Assembly: GCA_946480465.1 (NCBI GenBank)
Contig: CAMLJY010000005.1
Span: 1 to 64,000 of the forward strand
From: an uncultured Burkholderiales bacterium
Lineage (GTDB): Bacteria; Pseudomonadota; Gammaproteobacteria; Burkholderiales; Burkholderiaceae
Direction of reading: 5' to 3'
DNA: 64,000 bases
Shown here: piece by piece, positions 1 to 8,481 of the stretch
How positions within the stretch are numbered: the first letter of the stretch is position 1
Layout of the letters: each line of letters opens with the position of its first letter
Position numbers and translations under genes: made by a program
Notes under the pieces: model-generated
Database searches by the model: none
What the model saw: the letters and a program-made list of their open reading frames with translations, nothing else
Told to the model about the DNA's origin: nothing

Positions 1-1
1 G

Positions 2-67
2 GAGCCGGTGTACGAGAAGTACGTGCTGAAGGCGCTGGGCATCACGCGGCTGACGGAACCGCGTTGA
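2..67 (+). CDS. C-terminal 21 codons of an unidentified protein (cut by window start)
   Basis: An open frame enters from the left edge and ends at TGA 65-67. The visible tail (YEKYVLKALGITRLTEPR) is ordinary coding sequence with high third-position GC. It loosely resembles the end of a serine-hydrolase or oxidoreductase domain, but it is too short to identify. It converges on the TRAP binding-protein gene that ends at 189. No function is assigned. Confidence 0.5.
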   Translation, partial: EPVYEKYVLKALGITRLTEPR

Positions 68-87
68 GGGGGAGGCGTCGTCGCCGC

Positions 88-131
88 GATGGCGCCGCGA
101 TGGCGCCGCGATGGCGCCGCGATGGCGCCGC
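88..131. repeat. Four tandem copies of an 11-bp unit
   Basis: The unit GATGGCGCCGC occurs four times head to tail with no mismatch. It lies between the two convergent genes ending at 67 and 189. Each unit contains the palindrome GGCGCC, so the array can fold on either strand and may act as a weak bidirectional terminator. No T-rich tract follows. Confidence 0.85.
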
Positions 132-188
132 GAGAACCGGCCGACATGCCAGCATGCCGGCTGGCCATGCCGACCCTGATTCCGGCCG

Positions 189-1229
189 CTATCGCGCCAC
201 TGAAGCGGCTCTCCCCGCAATGGCCTGCAGCCGCGCGTAGTCGCCGGGCCGCACGCCCAGCACCTCGGGCGGTGCGAACTGCCGCATGCGTTCGCGGAAG
301 GGCGCGCGGTTGACGCGCACGACGGCCATGCCCTGCGCGCGCAGGCTTTCCTCGTCCACCAGCTCCTGGCTGATGACGCCGATGCCCACCCACAACGCGG
401 CCTTCTTGACGTTGCGAGCGACGATGCGGCGGTCTTCCGGCGTCAGCTTGTCCCAGGCGCTGCGGCCCACCACCACGCTGGTGATGTCGTAGATGTGCGC
501 CGTCAGCATCACGAAGCGCTGCTGCTCGTAGAAGCGGCGATTGCGGATGGTGGGCAGGGGGTTCTCCTGCATGTCGATGCGCCGCTCCTGAAGGGCGCCG
601 TAGACCTCGCCCAGCGGCAGCATCGCCGGCGTGGCGCCCATGGCCTCGGCGAACAGCCGGTACGGCGTCGCGCCGGCGACGCGGAAGCGCTGGCCCTTGA
701 AGTGCTCGGGTTCGGTCAGCGCCTTGTTGGCGGTGACGTGCCGGGCGCCGTAGTAGACCCCCGCCAGCATGGTGTGGCCGGTCGCCTGGTGATAACCATC
801 CATCAGCTCGGCCAGCAGCGTGCTGTTCAGGTACTTGCGCGCATGTTCGATGTCCTGGAACGCGAAGGGGTAGTGGCTGAGCGCCAGCGGCGGGTACTGC
901 GCGGCCAGCATCGCCATGCCGCAGTAGCAGAGGTCGATGGCGCCCTGCGACAGCAGTCCCGGGTAGTCGGGCTCCTTGCCCGCCTTGCCGGAGGCGATGA
1001 TGGCGATGCGCACCCGGCCCTGGGTCTCGTCCTCGATGGCGCGGGCGGCCCGTTCGGCCTGTTGGTGGTAGACCTCGCCCGGTTCGTAGGCATGGGCCCA
1101 GCGCAGTTGCAGCGCCTCGGCCGATGCGGCGCTGCCGACCAGCAGCGGCAGCGCCGCCAGCAGCGGCCGCACCACGCCGGCCAGCCAGCGCCGCCAGGGC
1201 GCGGTGCCCGCCGGCTCAGGCGGCCGCAT
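189..1229 (-). CDS. TRAP transporter substrate-binding protein, DctP family
   Basis: This 346-aa periplasmic solute receptor has an N-terminal signal peptide with a hydrophobic core around residues 18-36 that ends in an ASA-type site. The mature part starts LQLRWAHAYEPGEVYHQ, typical of DctP/SiaP proteins. The conserved ligand-binding segment with GQRFRVAGATPYRLF and the later MQENPLPTIRNRRFYE match the arginine-containing region that binds substrate carboxylates. The ATG at 1229 overlaps the larB stop (1216-1218), so the gene is the last in the lar operon and probably translationally coupled. No DctQ or DctM membrane subunit is present nearby, so this receptor must share a membrane unit encoded elsewhere. 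The ligand is probably an organic acid; the lar context suggests a 2-hydroxy acid. Confidence 0.88.
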   Translation of the reverse strand: MRPPEPAGTAPWRRWLAGVVRPLLAALPLLVGSAASAEALQLRWAHAYEPGEVYHQQAERAARAIEDETQGRVRIAIIASGKAGKEPDYPGLLSQGAIDLCYCGMAMLAAQYPPLALSHYPFAFQDIEHARKYLNSTLLAELMDGYHQATGHTMLAGVYYGARHVTANKALTEPEHFKGQRFRVAGATPYRLFAEAMGATPAMLPLGEVYGALQERRIDMQENPLPTIRNRRFYEQQRFVMLTAHIYDITSVVVGRSAWDKLTPEDRRIVARNVKKAALWVGIGVISQELVDEESLRAQGMAVVRVNRAPFRERMRQFAPPEVLGVRPGDYARLQAIAGRAASVAR

Positions 1230-1923
1230 GGTGCGCCACCGCTTCGACCGCCGCCGGGCGCAGGCGCAACGGCGCCAGCGCCTGCGCCGCCGCCACCATG
1301 CGCCGCGCCGCGCAGGCGGCGCCGAAGCCGTTGTCGATGTTGACCACCGTCACGCCCTGGCCGCAGCCACACAGCGCCGCGGCCAGCGCTGTTTCGCCGT
1401 TGCGGGCGGCGCCGTAGCCGATGGAGGTGGGCACGGCGATCAGGCCGGACGGCAGCAGGCCGGCCAGCACGCTGAAGAGCGCGCCCTCCATGCCGGCCAC
1501 CGCGATCACCAGCGGGTAGCGGCGCAGCGTCTCCACCTGGTCCAGCAGGCGCCAGAGGCCGGCCACGCCCACGTCCGCGATCTCGTCGCTCGCCAGCCCG
1601 AAGAAGCGCAGCGTGCGCGATGCCTCGCGCGCGACGGCCAGGTCGCCCGTGCCGGCGGTGACGATGGCGATGCGCGCCGGCCCGTGCGGCGGCGCGCAGG
1701 CGCCGGACCAGGCCGTGCGCGACAGCGGGTCGTGGTCCAACGGGTGCGGCAGTTCGTCGCGCTGCGCTTGCGACAGGCGCGTCAGCAGCAGCGGCTGGCG
1801 GCGCGCGCTCGCGTCGTCGAGCAGCTCGCGCAGCTGGCGCGTGGTCTTGCCGCTGCACAGCACGGCCTCGGGCAGGCCGGTGCGCGCTTCACGCGCATGG
1901 TCGAAACGGATCTCGGTGCTCAC
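1216..1923 (-). CDS. larB: LarB, nickel-pincer cofactor biosynthesis carboxylase
   Basis: LarB carboxylates and hydrolyses nicotinic acid adenine dinucleotide to the dicarboxylated mononucleotide that becomes the pincer ligand of LarA. The C-terminal half carries the PurE/AIR-carboxylase-like fold: ARIAIVTAGTGDLAVAREA, then the VAGMEGALFSVLAGLLPSGL loop and PTSIGYGAARNGETAL. The 235-aa length is normal. I prefer the GTG at 1923, because GGAGG lies 9 nt upstream; an in-frame TTG at 1941 is less likely. The gene starts just downstream of the larE stop (1945-1947) and overlaps the downstream TRAP receptor start. Confidence 0.93.
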   Translation of the reverse strand: MSTEIRFDHAREARTGLPEAVLCSGKTTRQLRELLDDASARRQPLLLTRLSQAQRDELPHPLDHDPLSRTAWSGACAPPHGPARIAIVTAGTGDLAVAREASRTLRFFGLASDEIADVGVAGLWRLLDQVETLRRYPLVIAVAGMEGALFSVLAGLLPSGLIAVPTSIGYGAARNGETALAAALCGCGQGVTVVNIDNGFGAACAARRMVAAAQALAPLRLRPAAVEAVAHHAAA

Positions 1924-1944
1924 GGCCCAGGTCCTCCGCAAACA

Positions 1945-2760
1945 TCACGACCGCAGGAAGGCGCTGCCGCGCCGGTACAGCTCGTAGCGCGGGGCCGGCA
2001 GGCCGCGCGCGCGGCACAGGCGTTCCAGTTGCTCGCGCAGTGGTCGAGCCGAGTCGGATTGCACCTGTGCGAGTGCATCGGCGTCCAGTTCGATCACCGG
2101 GCCGTCGTGGCGTCGGCGCAGCCGCACGGGGCCGTCGGCGAAACGATGCCGCAGCAGCGATTCCACGCCGTCGATGAAGCCGAGGTCCTGCGGTTCGATG
2201 CGGATGCCGGTCTCGATGCGGCTGGCCAGGCAGGGCGAGGGCGGCAGCTCCGCCAAGTCCGCCAGGCCCAGTGCGCGCGCCAGGCGCCGGACGTCGGCCT
2301 TGCGCAGGCCGGCCTCCACGTAGGGGTGGCGCACCTGGTGCTCGCGCGCGGCCTGCAGGCCGGGGCGATAGTCGCCCAGGTCGTCCAGGTTGGTGCCCGA
2401 GGCGATCTGGTCCGCGCTGCGTTCGCCGATGGCCGCATACAGGTGCGACTTGCAGTGGAAGCAGCGGTCCACCGGATTGGCGCGGTAGTCGGGGTTGCCG
2501 AACTCGCCGGCGTTGATCAGCTCGAGCCGCCAGCCCTCCTGGCGCGCGTGCTGCACCACGCGGTCGGTGGCGGCGGCGGGCACCGCGGGCGAGAGGGCGT
2601 GGAACACGGTGACCGGTGCCGCGGCATGGCGGTGCGCCACCCAGGCGAGCACCAGGCTGTCAATGCCGCCGCTGACGGCCAAAGCGAGCGGCCCCAGCGC
2701 GTCCAGCACCCCATGCAGGCGCGGCAGCAAGGCCGCTCCGTCGTCGTCACTGGACATCAT
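1945..2760 (-). CDS. larE: LarE, ATP-dependent sulfur transferase for the nickel-pincer cofactor
   Basis: LarE adenylates the carboxylates of the pincer precursor and inserts sulfur. The 271-aa protein has the PP-loop SGGIDS (residues 30-35), a CxxC pair (C100 and C103, in DRCFHCKSHLY) and the conserved Cys of SPCLASR (C177). Single-cysteine LarE of Lactobacillus uses a sacrificial cysteine equivalent to C177. Proteins with three cysteines (Thermotoga type) are reported to bind a [4Fe-4S] cluster and transfer sulfide, so this copy probably belongs to the cluster type. Start: ATG 2760, with GGAGG 8 nt upstream, overlapping the end of larA by about 14 bp. No larC is seen in the window, so the nickel insertase must be encoded elsewhere. 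Confidence 0.94.
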   Translation of the reverse strand: MMSSDDDGAALLPRLHGVLDALGPLALAVSGGIDSLVLAWVAHRHAAAPVTVFHALSPAVPAAATDRVVQHARQEGWRLELINAGEFGNPDYRANPVDRCFHCKSHLYAAIGERSADQIASGTNLDDLGDYRPGLQAAREHQVRHPYVEAGLRKADVRRLARALGLADLAELPPSPCLASRIETGIRIEPQDLGFIDGVESLLRHRFADGPVRLRRRHDGPVIELDADALAQVQSDSARPLREQLERLCRARGLPAPRYELYRRGSAFLRS

Positions 2761-4060
2761 GGCCAAAACCTCCGGGGCGTCCATGCAGCTTCTCGCGCGT
2801 GGCCCACAGCCCGATGCTGGGCGTGGGGATGAAAAAGACCTGCTCGCCGTCGACCTCGTTGAAGCCGGGCTTGAGCCGGTCCGGCGGATAGCGGCGCATC
2901 GCGTCGCCGATGTCGGCGCTGGCATAACCCACGGATTCGATGGCGGCGCGGTCGAGCTTTCCCGGCGCGTAGCGGATGGTGAAGCGGCCTTCCGACGAGC
3001 CGTGGATCAGGTGCGCGGTGGCATGCGCCAGGTCCTGCAGGTCGGCCTGCTCGCGGTACTGCGCCATCACTTTCAGCGTGCCGCAGTAGCCGTACTTGCG
3101 GATCAGCGCGTCCACCTCGGGCTTCTCGCCCAGGCGCTTCAAGCCGGGGGCAATGATGAGCAGCTCGCCGCCATCGGCCAGTGCCATGCGGGTGCGGTAC
3201 ACGGCCTTGTTCGCGACCCAGGTGCTGAAGAACTCGTCGCCCTGCATCAGGCACACCACCTTCTTCAGCGGCTCGTCGAACACGGTGATGTTCTGCTCGC
3301 GCGCCTGGCGCGCGGCGGCCAGGTAGGTGTCCAGGTCGTCGCCGACGAAGACGCCGGTGTGCACCAGCTCGCCCGCTTCGTCGCGGGCCATGGTCACCTG
3401 CAGGTAGAAGTCGGGCAGGTGGCCCAGCAGCTGCTGTTCGGCGTGGTTGAAGCAGTGCCGTACCGGGGTGATGAGCTGGCCCAGGTTGTTCTCGATGCCG
3501 CAGCAGGCCGAGGCGATGTGCATCGCGCAGATCGAGGGCTTGCCGCCCAGGCCGATGAAGTAGTTCTTGTTGTGATTGGCGAAGCCGAGTACTTCGTGCG
3601 GTACGACGTGGCCGATGTTGATGATCCAGTCCCAGCCGCCTTCCATCAGCATGCGGTTGAGCCAGATCGGGAAGGCCCAGTCGGCCGCGCCGGCGGTGGC
3701 TTGGCGCACGAAGTCGGCCGGCACCTCGCCCAGCTGCACGCAGCCGTCGCGCCAGTCGTGCGCATGGATGCGTTCGTGCGGGATGCTGCCGAACATCTGC
3801 GCGTTCTGCTCGCGCGTGTGCGGCTCGTGCTGGCCGAGCGTGGGGATGACGTGCACCTCGGCCTCGGCCGCCAGCAGCCGGTAGAAGCATTCGGTGATCC
3901 AGCCGCTGCCGGAGTGCATGCGGGTGATGTCCGGCGGCAGCAGCAGCACGCGGCGCGGCCGACGGCACAGGCGCCTGCGTGCTTCATCGACCGCCTGCGC
4001 GACGAGCTGTTCGACACGCGCGCGGCTGATCGACGGCGCGGTTTCGGTGAACCAGGGCAT
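2747..4060 (-). CDS. larA: LarA-family nickel-pincer racemase/epimerase
   Basis: This 437-aa protein belongs to the lactate racemase (LarA/DUF2088) family, which interconverts 2-hydroxy-acid stereoisomers by hydride transfer through the Ni-pincer nucleotide. Visible landmarks are LLLPPDITRMHSG near residue 40, the HAHDWRDG histidine region, NIGHVVPHEVLGF, and GLGGKPSICAMH, which supplies the lysine expected to bind the cofactor covalently. The start ATG at 4060 gives a family-typical N terminus. The gene lies between a carbohydrate ABC importer and larE/larB. This context argues for a sugar-acid or other bulky 2-hydroxy acid rather than lactate. LarA homologues with malate, phenyllactate and aldonate specificity are known; which applies here cannot be read from sequence. 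Confidence 0.9.
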   Translation of the reverse strand: MPWFTETAPSISRARVEQLVAQAVDEARRRLCRRPRRVLLLPPDITRMHSGSGWITECFYRLLAAEAEVHVIPTLGQHEPHTREQNAQMFGSIPHERIHAHDWRDGCVQLGEVPADFVRQATAGAADWAFPIWLNRMLMEGGWDWIINIGHVVPHEVLGFANHNKNYFIGLGGKPSICAMHIASACCGIENNLGQLITPVRHCFNHAEQQLLGHLPDFYLQVTMARDEAGELVHTGVFVGDDLDTYLAAARQAREQNITVFDEPLKKVVCLMQGDEFFSTWVANKAVYRTRMALADGGELLIIAPGLKRLGEKPEVDALIRKYGYCGTLKVMAQYREQADLQDLAHATAHLIHGSSEGRFTIRYAPGKLDRAAIESVGYASADIGDAMRRYPPDRLKPGFNEVDGEQVFFIPTPSIGLWATREKLHGRPGGFGHDVQ

Positions 4061-4094
4061 GGGGATTCCGGGATGGTGGGAGGAATGCGGGGCT

Positions 4095-5183
4095 TCAGCC
4101 CCGCAGGCTCTTGCCGCTGGCGGCGTCGAAGACGTGGGCATGCTCGGCCGCGGCCTGCAGCGACAGCGCATGGCCTGCCGCGAAGTCGTGCCGTTCACGG
4201 AACACCGCCACGAGATCGCTCTCGGCAAAGCGGGCCACCACCATGGTTTCGGCGCCGGTGGGCTCCACCAGCACCACGCGGCAGGGCAACCTGCCCGCCG
4301 GGCCACCGTGGCCCGCGTGCAGCCGGAGGTGCTCGGGCCGCACGCCGTAGACCACGGCCTGGCCGTCCACGCCGGCCACGTCGGACGGCAGCGGCAGCTC
4401 CGCATCGGCGCCGAAGGCCACGCGCAGGCCGGTGCGGTCGCGGCGCACGACGCCGCGCAGGAAGTTCATCGACGGCGAGCCGATGAAGCCGGCGACGAAC
4501 TGGTTGGCCGGCCTGTCGTACAGCGCCAGCGGCGCGCCGCGCTGCTCCACCACGCCGTCGCGCATCACGACGATCTGGTCACCCATGGTCATGGCCTCGA
4601 TCTGGTCGTGCGTGACGTAGACCGAGGTGGTCTTCAGCCGCTGGTGCAGCTCCTTCAGCTCGGCGCGCATCTGCACGCGCAGCTTGGCGTCCAGGTTGGA
4701 CAGTGGTTCGTCGAAGAGGAACACCTGCGGGTTGCGCACGATGGCGCGGCCCATGGCCACGCGCTGGCGCTGTCCGCCGGACAGCTGCTTCGGGTGCCGG
4801 TCCAGCAGCCTGGCCAGGCCCAGGATGCGCGCGGCGTCGTCCACGCGGCGCGTGATCTCGGCCGCGTCCACCCGCGCCAGCTTCAGGCTGAAGGCCATGT
4901 TCTCCCGCACCGTCATGTGCGGGTAGAGCGCATAGCTCTGGAACACCATCGCGATGTCGCGGTCCTTGGGCGGCAGGTGGTTCACCAGCCGGCCGCCGAT
5001 GTGGATCTCGCCGCCGCTGGGCTCTTCCAGGCCGGCGATGGTGCGCAGCAGCGTGGACTTGCCGCAGCCCGAAGGGCCGACCAGCACGGTGAACTGGCCG
5101 TCGGCAATGTCGATGTCGATGCCGCGGATGATGTGCACGTCGCCGAACGACTTCTGCACGCCCTTGATCTGCACTGCAGCCAT
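4095..5183 (-). CDS. Carbohydrate ABC importer ATPase, MalK/UgpC type
   Basis: A 362-aa ATPase that powers uptake through the two permeases encoded just upstream in transcription order. Walker [10 protein letters not shown] is at residues 36-44, signature LSGGQ at 134-138, Walker B FLFDEP ends at 160, and the switch histidine is in YVTHDQ. The C-terminal third (from about residue 240) is the OB/TOBE regulatory domain of MalK-like proteins. It is 34 nt upstream of larA and in the same operon. Confidence 0.95.
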   Translation of the reverse strand: MAAVQIKGVQKSFGDVHIIRGIDIDIADGQFTVLVGPSGCGKSTLLRTIAGLEEPSGGEIHIGGRLVNHLPPKDRDIAMVFQSYALYPHMTVRENMAFSLKLARVDAAEITRRVDDAARILGLARLLDRHPKQLSGGQRQRVAMGRAIVRNPQVFLFDEPLSNLDAKLRVQMRAELKELHQRLKTTSVYVTHDQIEAMTMGDQIVVMRDGVVEQRGAPLALYDRPANQFVAGFIGSPSMNFLRGVVRRDRTGLRVAFGADAELPLPSDVAGVDGQAVVYGVRPEHLRLHAGHGGPAGRLPCRVVLVEPTGAETMVVARFAESDLVAVFRERHDFAAGHALSLQAAAEHAHVFDAASGKSLRG

Positions 5184-5213
5184 GGAGTTTCCCTGAGCCA
5201 GGTATTTGGTGAG

Positions 5214-6116
5214 TTATCCCTTCGTCGCGCCCGCGGTGAGTCCCGCGACGATGTAGCGCTGCACGAACAGGGTGATGAGGAGCACCGGCAGCGTGATGAC
5301 CACGGCCGCCGCCATCAGCCCGCCCCAGTCGACGCTGGAGTAGGCGATGAAGTTGAAGATGGCCACGGGCAGCGTGCGCGCCTCGTCGCCGGAGAGCACC
5401 AGCGAGAACAGGAAGTTGTTCCAGCTGAAGATGAAGGCCATGATGGCCGCGGTGATGATGCCGGGCACGGCCAGCGGCAGTGCGATGCGGAAGAACACCG
5501 CGGCGGTGCCGGCGCCGTCGATGCGCGCGGCCTCTTCCAGCTCCACCGGCAGGCCTTCGAAGAACGGGATCATGATCCACGCGATGAAGGGCATGCCGAC
5601 CACCATGTGGCTCAGGATGAGCGGCCAGTAGCTGCCCACCAGCCCGAGGCGGCTGAACACCAGGTACCACGGCACCATGAAGATGATGCCCGGCACGATG
5701 CGCGCGGTGAGCAGCAGCACGCCCAGCCAGGTGCTGCGCGTACGCGCGATGGCGTAGGCCGCCGGCAGCCCCAGCGCCAGCGAGGCCAGCGTGGACGCCG
5801 CGGCCACGACGAAGGTGTTCAGCAGGTACTCGCCGAAGTTGTGCTGCGCGAAGACGTTGCGGTAGTTGTCCAGCGTGGGCGTGAAACGCAGCAGGCTTTG
5901 CGTGCTGGTGATGTCGATCTGGTTCTTGAACGAGTTCAGCGCCATCCAGATGAAGGGCAGCATGAACAGCAGCACCACCAGTGCGATGGCGGCATGGCGC
6001 AGCAGCCCCAGCGCGGCGCTGCGGGCGTGGGCGCGGCGGGCCTGCCGCAGCGCATGCCCGGATGGGGAGGCGGAAAGCGGCATCGCCTGGACGCTGAAGT
6101 GAGCGGGTGAGGACAT
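5214..6116 (-). CDS. Sugar ABC transporter permease, MalG type
   Basis: A 300-aa inner-membrane protein with six predicted helices after a short cytoplasmic N terminus. The EAA loop reads ELEEAARIDGAGTAAVFFRI (about residues 190-210), the docking site for the ATPase. It ends TAGATKG, typical of MalG-type permeases. It forms the membrane channel with the MalF-type partner at 6130. Confidence 0.95.
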   Translation of the reverse strand: MSSPAHFSVQAMPLSASPSGHALRQARRAHARSAALGLLRHAAIALVVLLFMLPFIWMALNSFKNQIDITSTQSLLRFTPTLDNYRNVFAQHNFGEYLLNTFVVAAASTLASLALGLPAAYAIARTRSTWLGVLLLTARIVPGIIFMVPWYLVFSRLGLVGSYWPLILSHMVVGMPFIAWIMIPFFEGLPVELEEAARIDGAGTAAVFFRIALPLAVPGIITAAIMAFIFSWNNFLFSLVLSGDEARTLPVAIFNFIAYSSVDWGGLMAAAVVITLPVLLITLFVQRYIVAGLTAGATKG

Positions 6117-6129
6117 GGGACGGACAGGC

Positions 6130-7032
6130 TCAGGCAGCGGTGCTGCCCCAGCGCTTCTTGAGGTCGATGAAGGCCAGGCTCACGCCAAGCACGATGGCGA
6201 AGAAGACGACCAGCAGGCTGGAGGCCTTGCCGAGGCTGAAGTACTCGAAGGACTGCACGTAGCCATAGATGTTCATGGTCTCGCTCGAGTAGTCCGAGCC
6301 GCCGCGCGTCATCGTGTAGATGATGTCGAAGGTCTTCAGCGCCTCGATCGAACGCAGCAGCAGCGCCGCCATCACCGTGGGGGCCAGCAGCGGCAGGGTC
6401 AGGTGCACGAAGCGCTGCCAGGCGCTGGCGCCGTCCACGCGCGCGGCCTCGAAGGGCTCGGCCGGCAGCGTGGCGAGGCCGGCGACGAGGATCAGCGCCA
6501 TCATCGGCGTCCACTGCCACACGTCCACCACCACCAGGCACAGCAGGGCCTGCGAGCCCGAGCCCAGGAAGGGCTGCGGAGGAAGCCCCAGCGCGCGCAG
6601 CATCGCGTTCAGCGGCCCCACGCTGGGCTCCAGGATCAGCAGCCAGGCCATGCCGATGGCCACCGGCGTGGCCACCATGGGCAGCAGGATCAGCGTCTTG
6701 GCCAGGTGCTGGCCGCGGAACTTCTGCTGGATCAGCAGCGCAATGGCCAGGCCCAGCGCCAGCTCCACCGGCACCGCGAGCAACGTGAACCCGAAGGTGC
6801 GCAGCACGGCCCAGCCGAAGCGGCTGTCGCGGCCCAGCAGCTCGGCGTAGTTGGCCAGGCCCACCCACTGCGGCGGCTTCACGGCCGAGCCGCTCCAGTC
6901 GTGGAAGCTGAGCCAGGTGGTGTAGCCGACCGGAAACAGCATCATCGCGCCGATGAACAGCAAGGCCGGCAGCACGAAAGGCAGGCTGGGGTGGCGGATC
7001 TTCATCGCGTGGCCGCTCGCTTTGGCTGTCAC
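6130..7032 (-). CDS. Sugar ABC transporter permease, MalF type
   Basis: A 300-aa permease with an N-terminal amphipathic stretch followed by six membrane helices. The EAA loop EPFEAARVDGASAWQRFVHL precedes the last two helices. The C terminus ends DLKKRWG, usual for this subfamily. It starts 10 nt downstream of the binding-protein stop, so the genes are cotranscribed. Confidence 0.95.
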   Translation of the reverse strand: MTAKASGHAMKIRHPSLPFVLPALLFIGAMMLFPVGYTTWLSFHDWSGSAVKPPQWVGLANYAELLGRDSRFGWAVLRTFGFTLLAVPVELALGLAIALLIQQKFRGQHLAKTLILLPMVATPVAIGMAWLLILEPSVGPLNAMLRALGLPPQPFLGSGSQALLCLVVVDVWQWTPMMALILVAGLATLPAEPFEAARVDGASAWQRFVHLTLPLLAPTVMAALLLRSIEALKTFDIIYTMTRGGSDYSSETMNIYGYVQSFEYFSLGKASSLLVVFFAIVLGVSLAFIDLKKRWGSTAA

Positions 7033-7042
7033 TTGGCCTGCC

Positions 7043-8347
7043 TCACTTGTCCTGCAGCAGGAAGGCGTTGAGCGCCTCGTGCGCCTTGCGCAGGCTGGCC
7101 TCCACGTCGCCGCCCTGGATGGACACGACCACGGGGTCGCCGACGATGTCGCGTGCCGGACCCACCTTGATCACGCGCGGCCGGTCCTGGCCCACGCCGC
7201 GCTTGACCTGCACCTGCACCACCTTGGCGTAGGCCTCGGGGAAGCCCTTCAGGCCGTCGGGCGCGTTCCATACCGACGCGCGGGCGCCGGGCACGCCCTT
7301 CTGCTGCAAGGCCATCACCACCGGCGCGCTGGTGGCCCACTTGACGAATTCGAGCGCCGCGCCGTCCTTCTCGGGCGAGGCGGCGTTGACGCCCAGTGCC
7401 CAGGAGGTGACGTTGTAGTTGCGCGCGCCGGCCGGGCCCTGCGGAAAGGGCGCGAAGCCGACCTTGTTGGCCACGGTCGACTTTGTGGTGTCGATCAGGT
7501 TCGGATAGAAGACGTCGGCATCCACCCACATCGCCGCCTTGCCGTCCTGGAAGGCCGCCAGCGCGTGCGGCCAGCTCATGCTCAGCACGCCTTGCGGGCC
7601 GTACTGGCGCAGCAGGTCGCCGTAGAACTTGTAGGCGGCCAGCGCGGCGGGCGAATCGAGCGCGGACTTGCCGTTGGCGATGAAGTTGCCGCCGAAGCTG
7701 AAGAGGAAGCTGCTGAACTGCGTGACCAGCGGTGCGCGCTGCCCCCGCATGACGATGCCGGCCACGCCGTTGGCCGGGTCGTGCAGCCTGGCCGCGGCAG
7801 CCTTCAGCTCGTCCAGCGTGGCGGGCGGCTTCAGGCCGGCCTTGTCGAACAGGTCCTTGCGGTAATAGACCATCTCGCGCTCGGTCACGATGGGCACGCC
7901 GTAGACGGCCTTGTCGAAGGTGACGGTGTCGCGCGCGGCTTCCTGGAAGTCGGACCAGGCCCAGTCCTTCTCGCCCTGTGCCAGCGGCAGCAGGTTGTGC
8001 AGCCAGCCGTTGGATTCGAAGACGCGGCCCTCCTGCAGCGGCCGGAACATGAAGGCATCGGCCCGGCTGGAGCCGCTGGTCAGGCCGATCTGCAGCATCT
8101 GCGACAGCGCGTCCTCGTTGTAGGCGGCCAGCACCACCTCGATGCCGCTGGCCTTGCGGAACTCGTCGACCAGCGGCTGGATCGTGTTCGACCAGGGGTG
8201 GTTGGCCATCACCACCCGGATGCGCTTGCCGGCGTGGCCCTTGGAAACGCCCTGCGTCAGCGGCGTACTTTGGGCGTTGGCGATGCCTGCCAGCGCCAGG
8301 CTGCAGGCGGCTGCGAGGGCTGATCGGCGGGACAGGGTGCAGGTCAT
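7043..8347 (-). CDS. Sugar ABC transporter substrate-binding protein
   Basis: This 434-aa extracellular solute-binding protein (family 1, MalE/UgpB-like) has a cleavable signal: MTCTLSRRSALAAACSLALA, then a cleavage site near GIANAQ. It also contains a twin-arginine-like SRRSAL. Start ATG 8347 is supported by GGAGA 6 nt upstream. It is the first transporter gene after the GntR regulator. The ligand is unknown; the lar genes downstream point to a sugar or sugar acid. Confidence 0.93.
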   Translation of the reverse strand: MTCTLSRRSALAAACSLALAGIANAQSTPLTQGVSKGHAGKRIRVVMANHPWSNTIQPLVDEFRKASGIEVVLAAYNEDALSQMLQIGLTSGSSRADAFMFRPLQEGRVFESNGWLHNLLPLAQGEKDWAWSDFQEAARDTVTFDKAVYGVPIVTEREMVYYRKDLFDKAGLKPPATLDELKAAAARLHDPANGVAGIVMRGQRAPLVTQFSSFLFSFGGNFIANGKSALDSPAALAAYKFYGDLLRQYGPQGVLSMSWPHALAAFQDGKAAMWVDADVFYPNLIDTTKSTVANKVGFAPFPQGPAGARNYNVTSWALGVNAASPEKDGAALEFVKWATSAPVVMALQQKGVPGARASVWNAPDGLKGFPEAYAKVVQVQVKRGVGQDRPRVIKVGPARDIVGDPVVVSIQGGDVEASLRKAHEALNAFLLQDK

Positions 8348-8424
8348 GGATCGTCTCCGGTTGTCGTCGTGGTCGTGAAGGCGCAGCGATCCCCCTGCGC
8401 TGCCCCGACGAAGGCATCGCATCG

Positions 8425-8438
8425 CCCGGCGCGCCGGG
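8425..8438. terminator. 14-bp perfect palindrome between the regulator and the transporter genes
   Basis: CCCGGCGCGCCGGG is self-complementary over its whole length and lies 43 nt downstream of the GntR stop, in the 134-nt gap before the binding protein. No T-tract follows on the minus strand, so it may be an intra-operon attenuator or a processing hairpin. Confidence 0.35.
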
Positions 8439-8481
8439 GTTAAGGGGGTTCCGGCGGGGCCGGCGGCTTACGGCGGCGCGT

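Noticed and set aside
1204..8323. Many long plus-strand open frames opposite the lar and ABC genes.
   Set aside because: They are rich in Arg, Ala, Gly, His and Gln, lack domains, and mirror genes with strong family matches on the minus strand; typical of GC-rich DNA.
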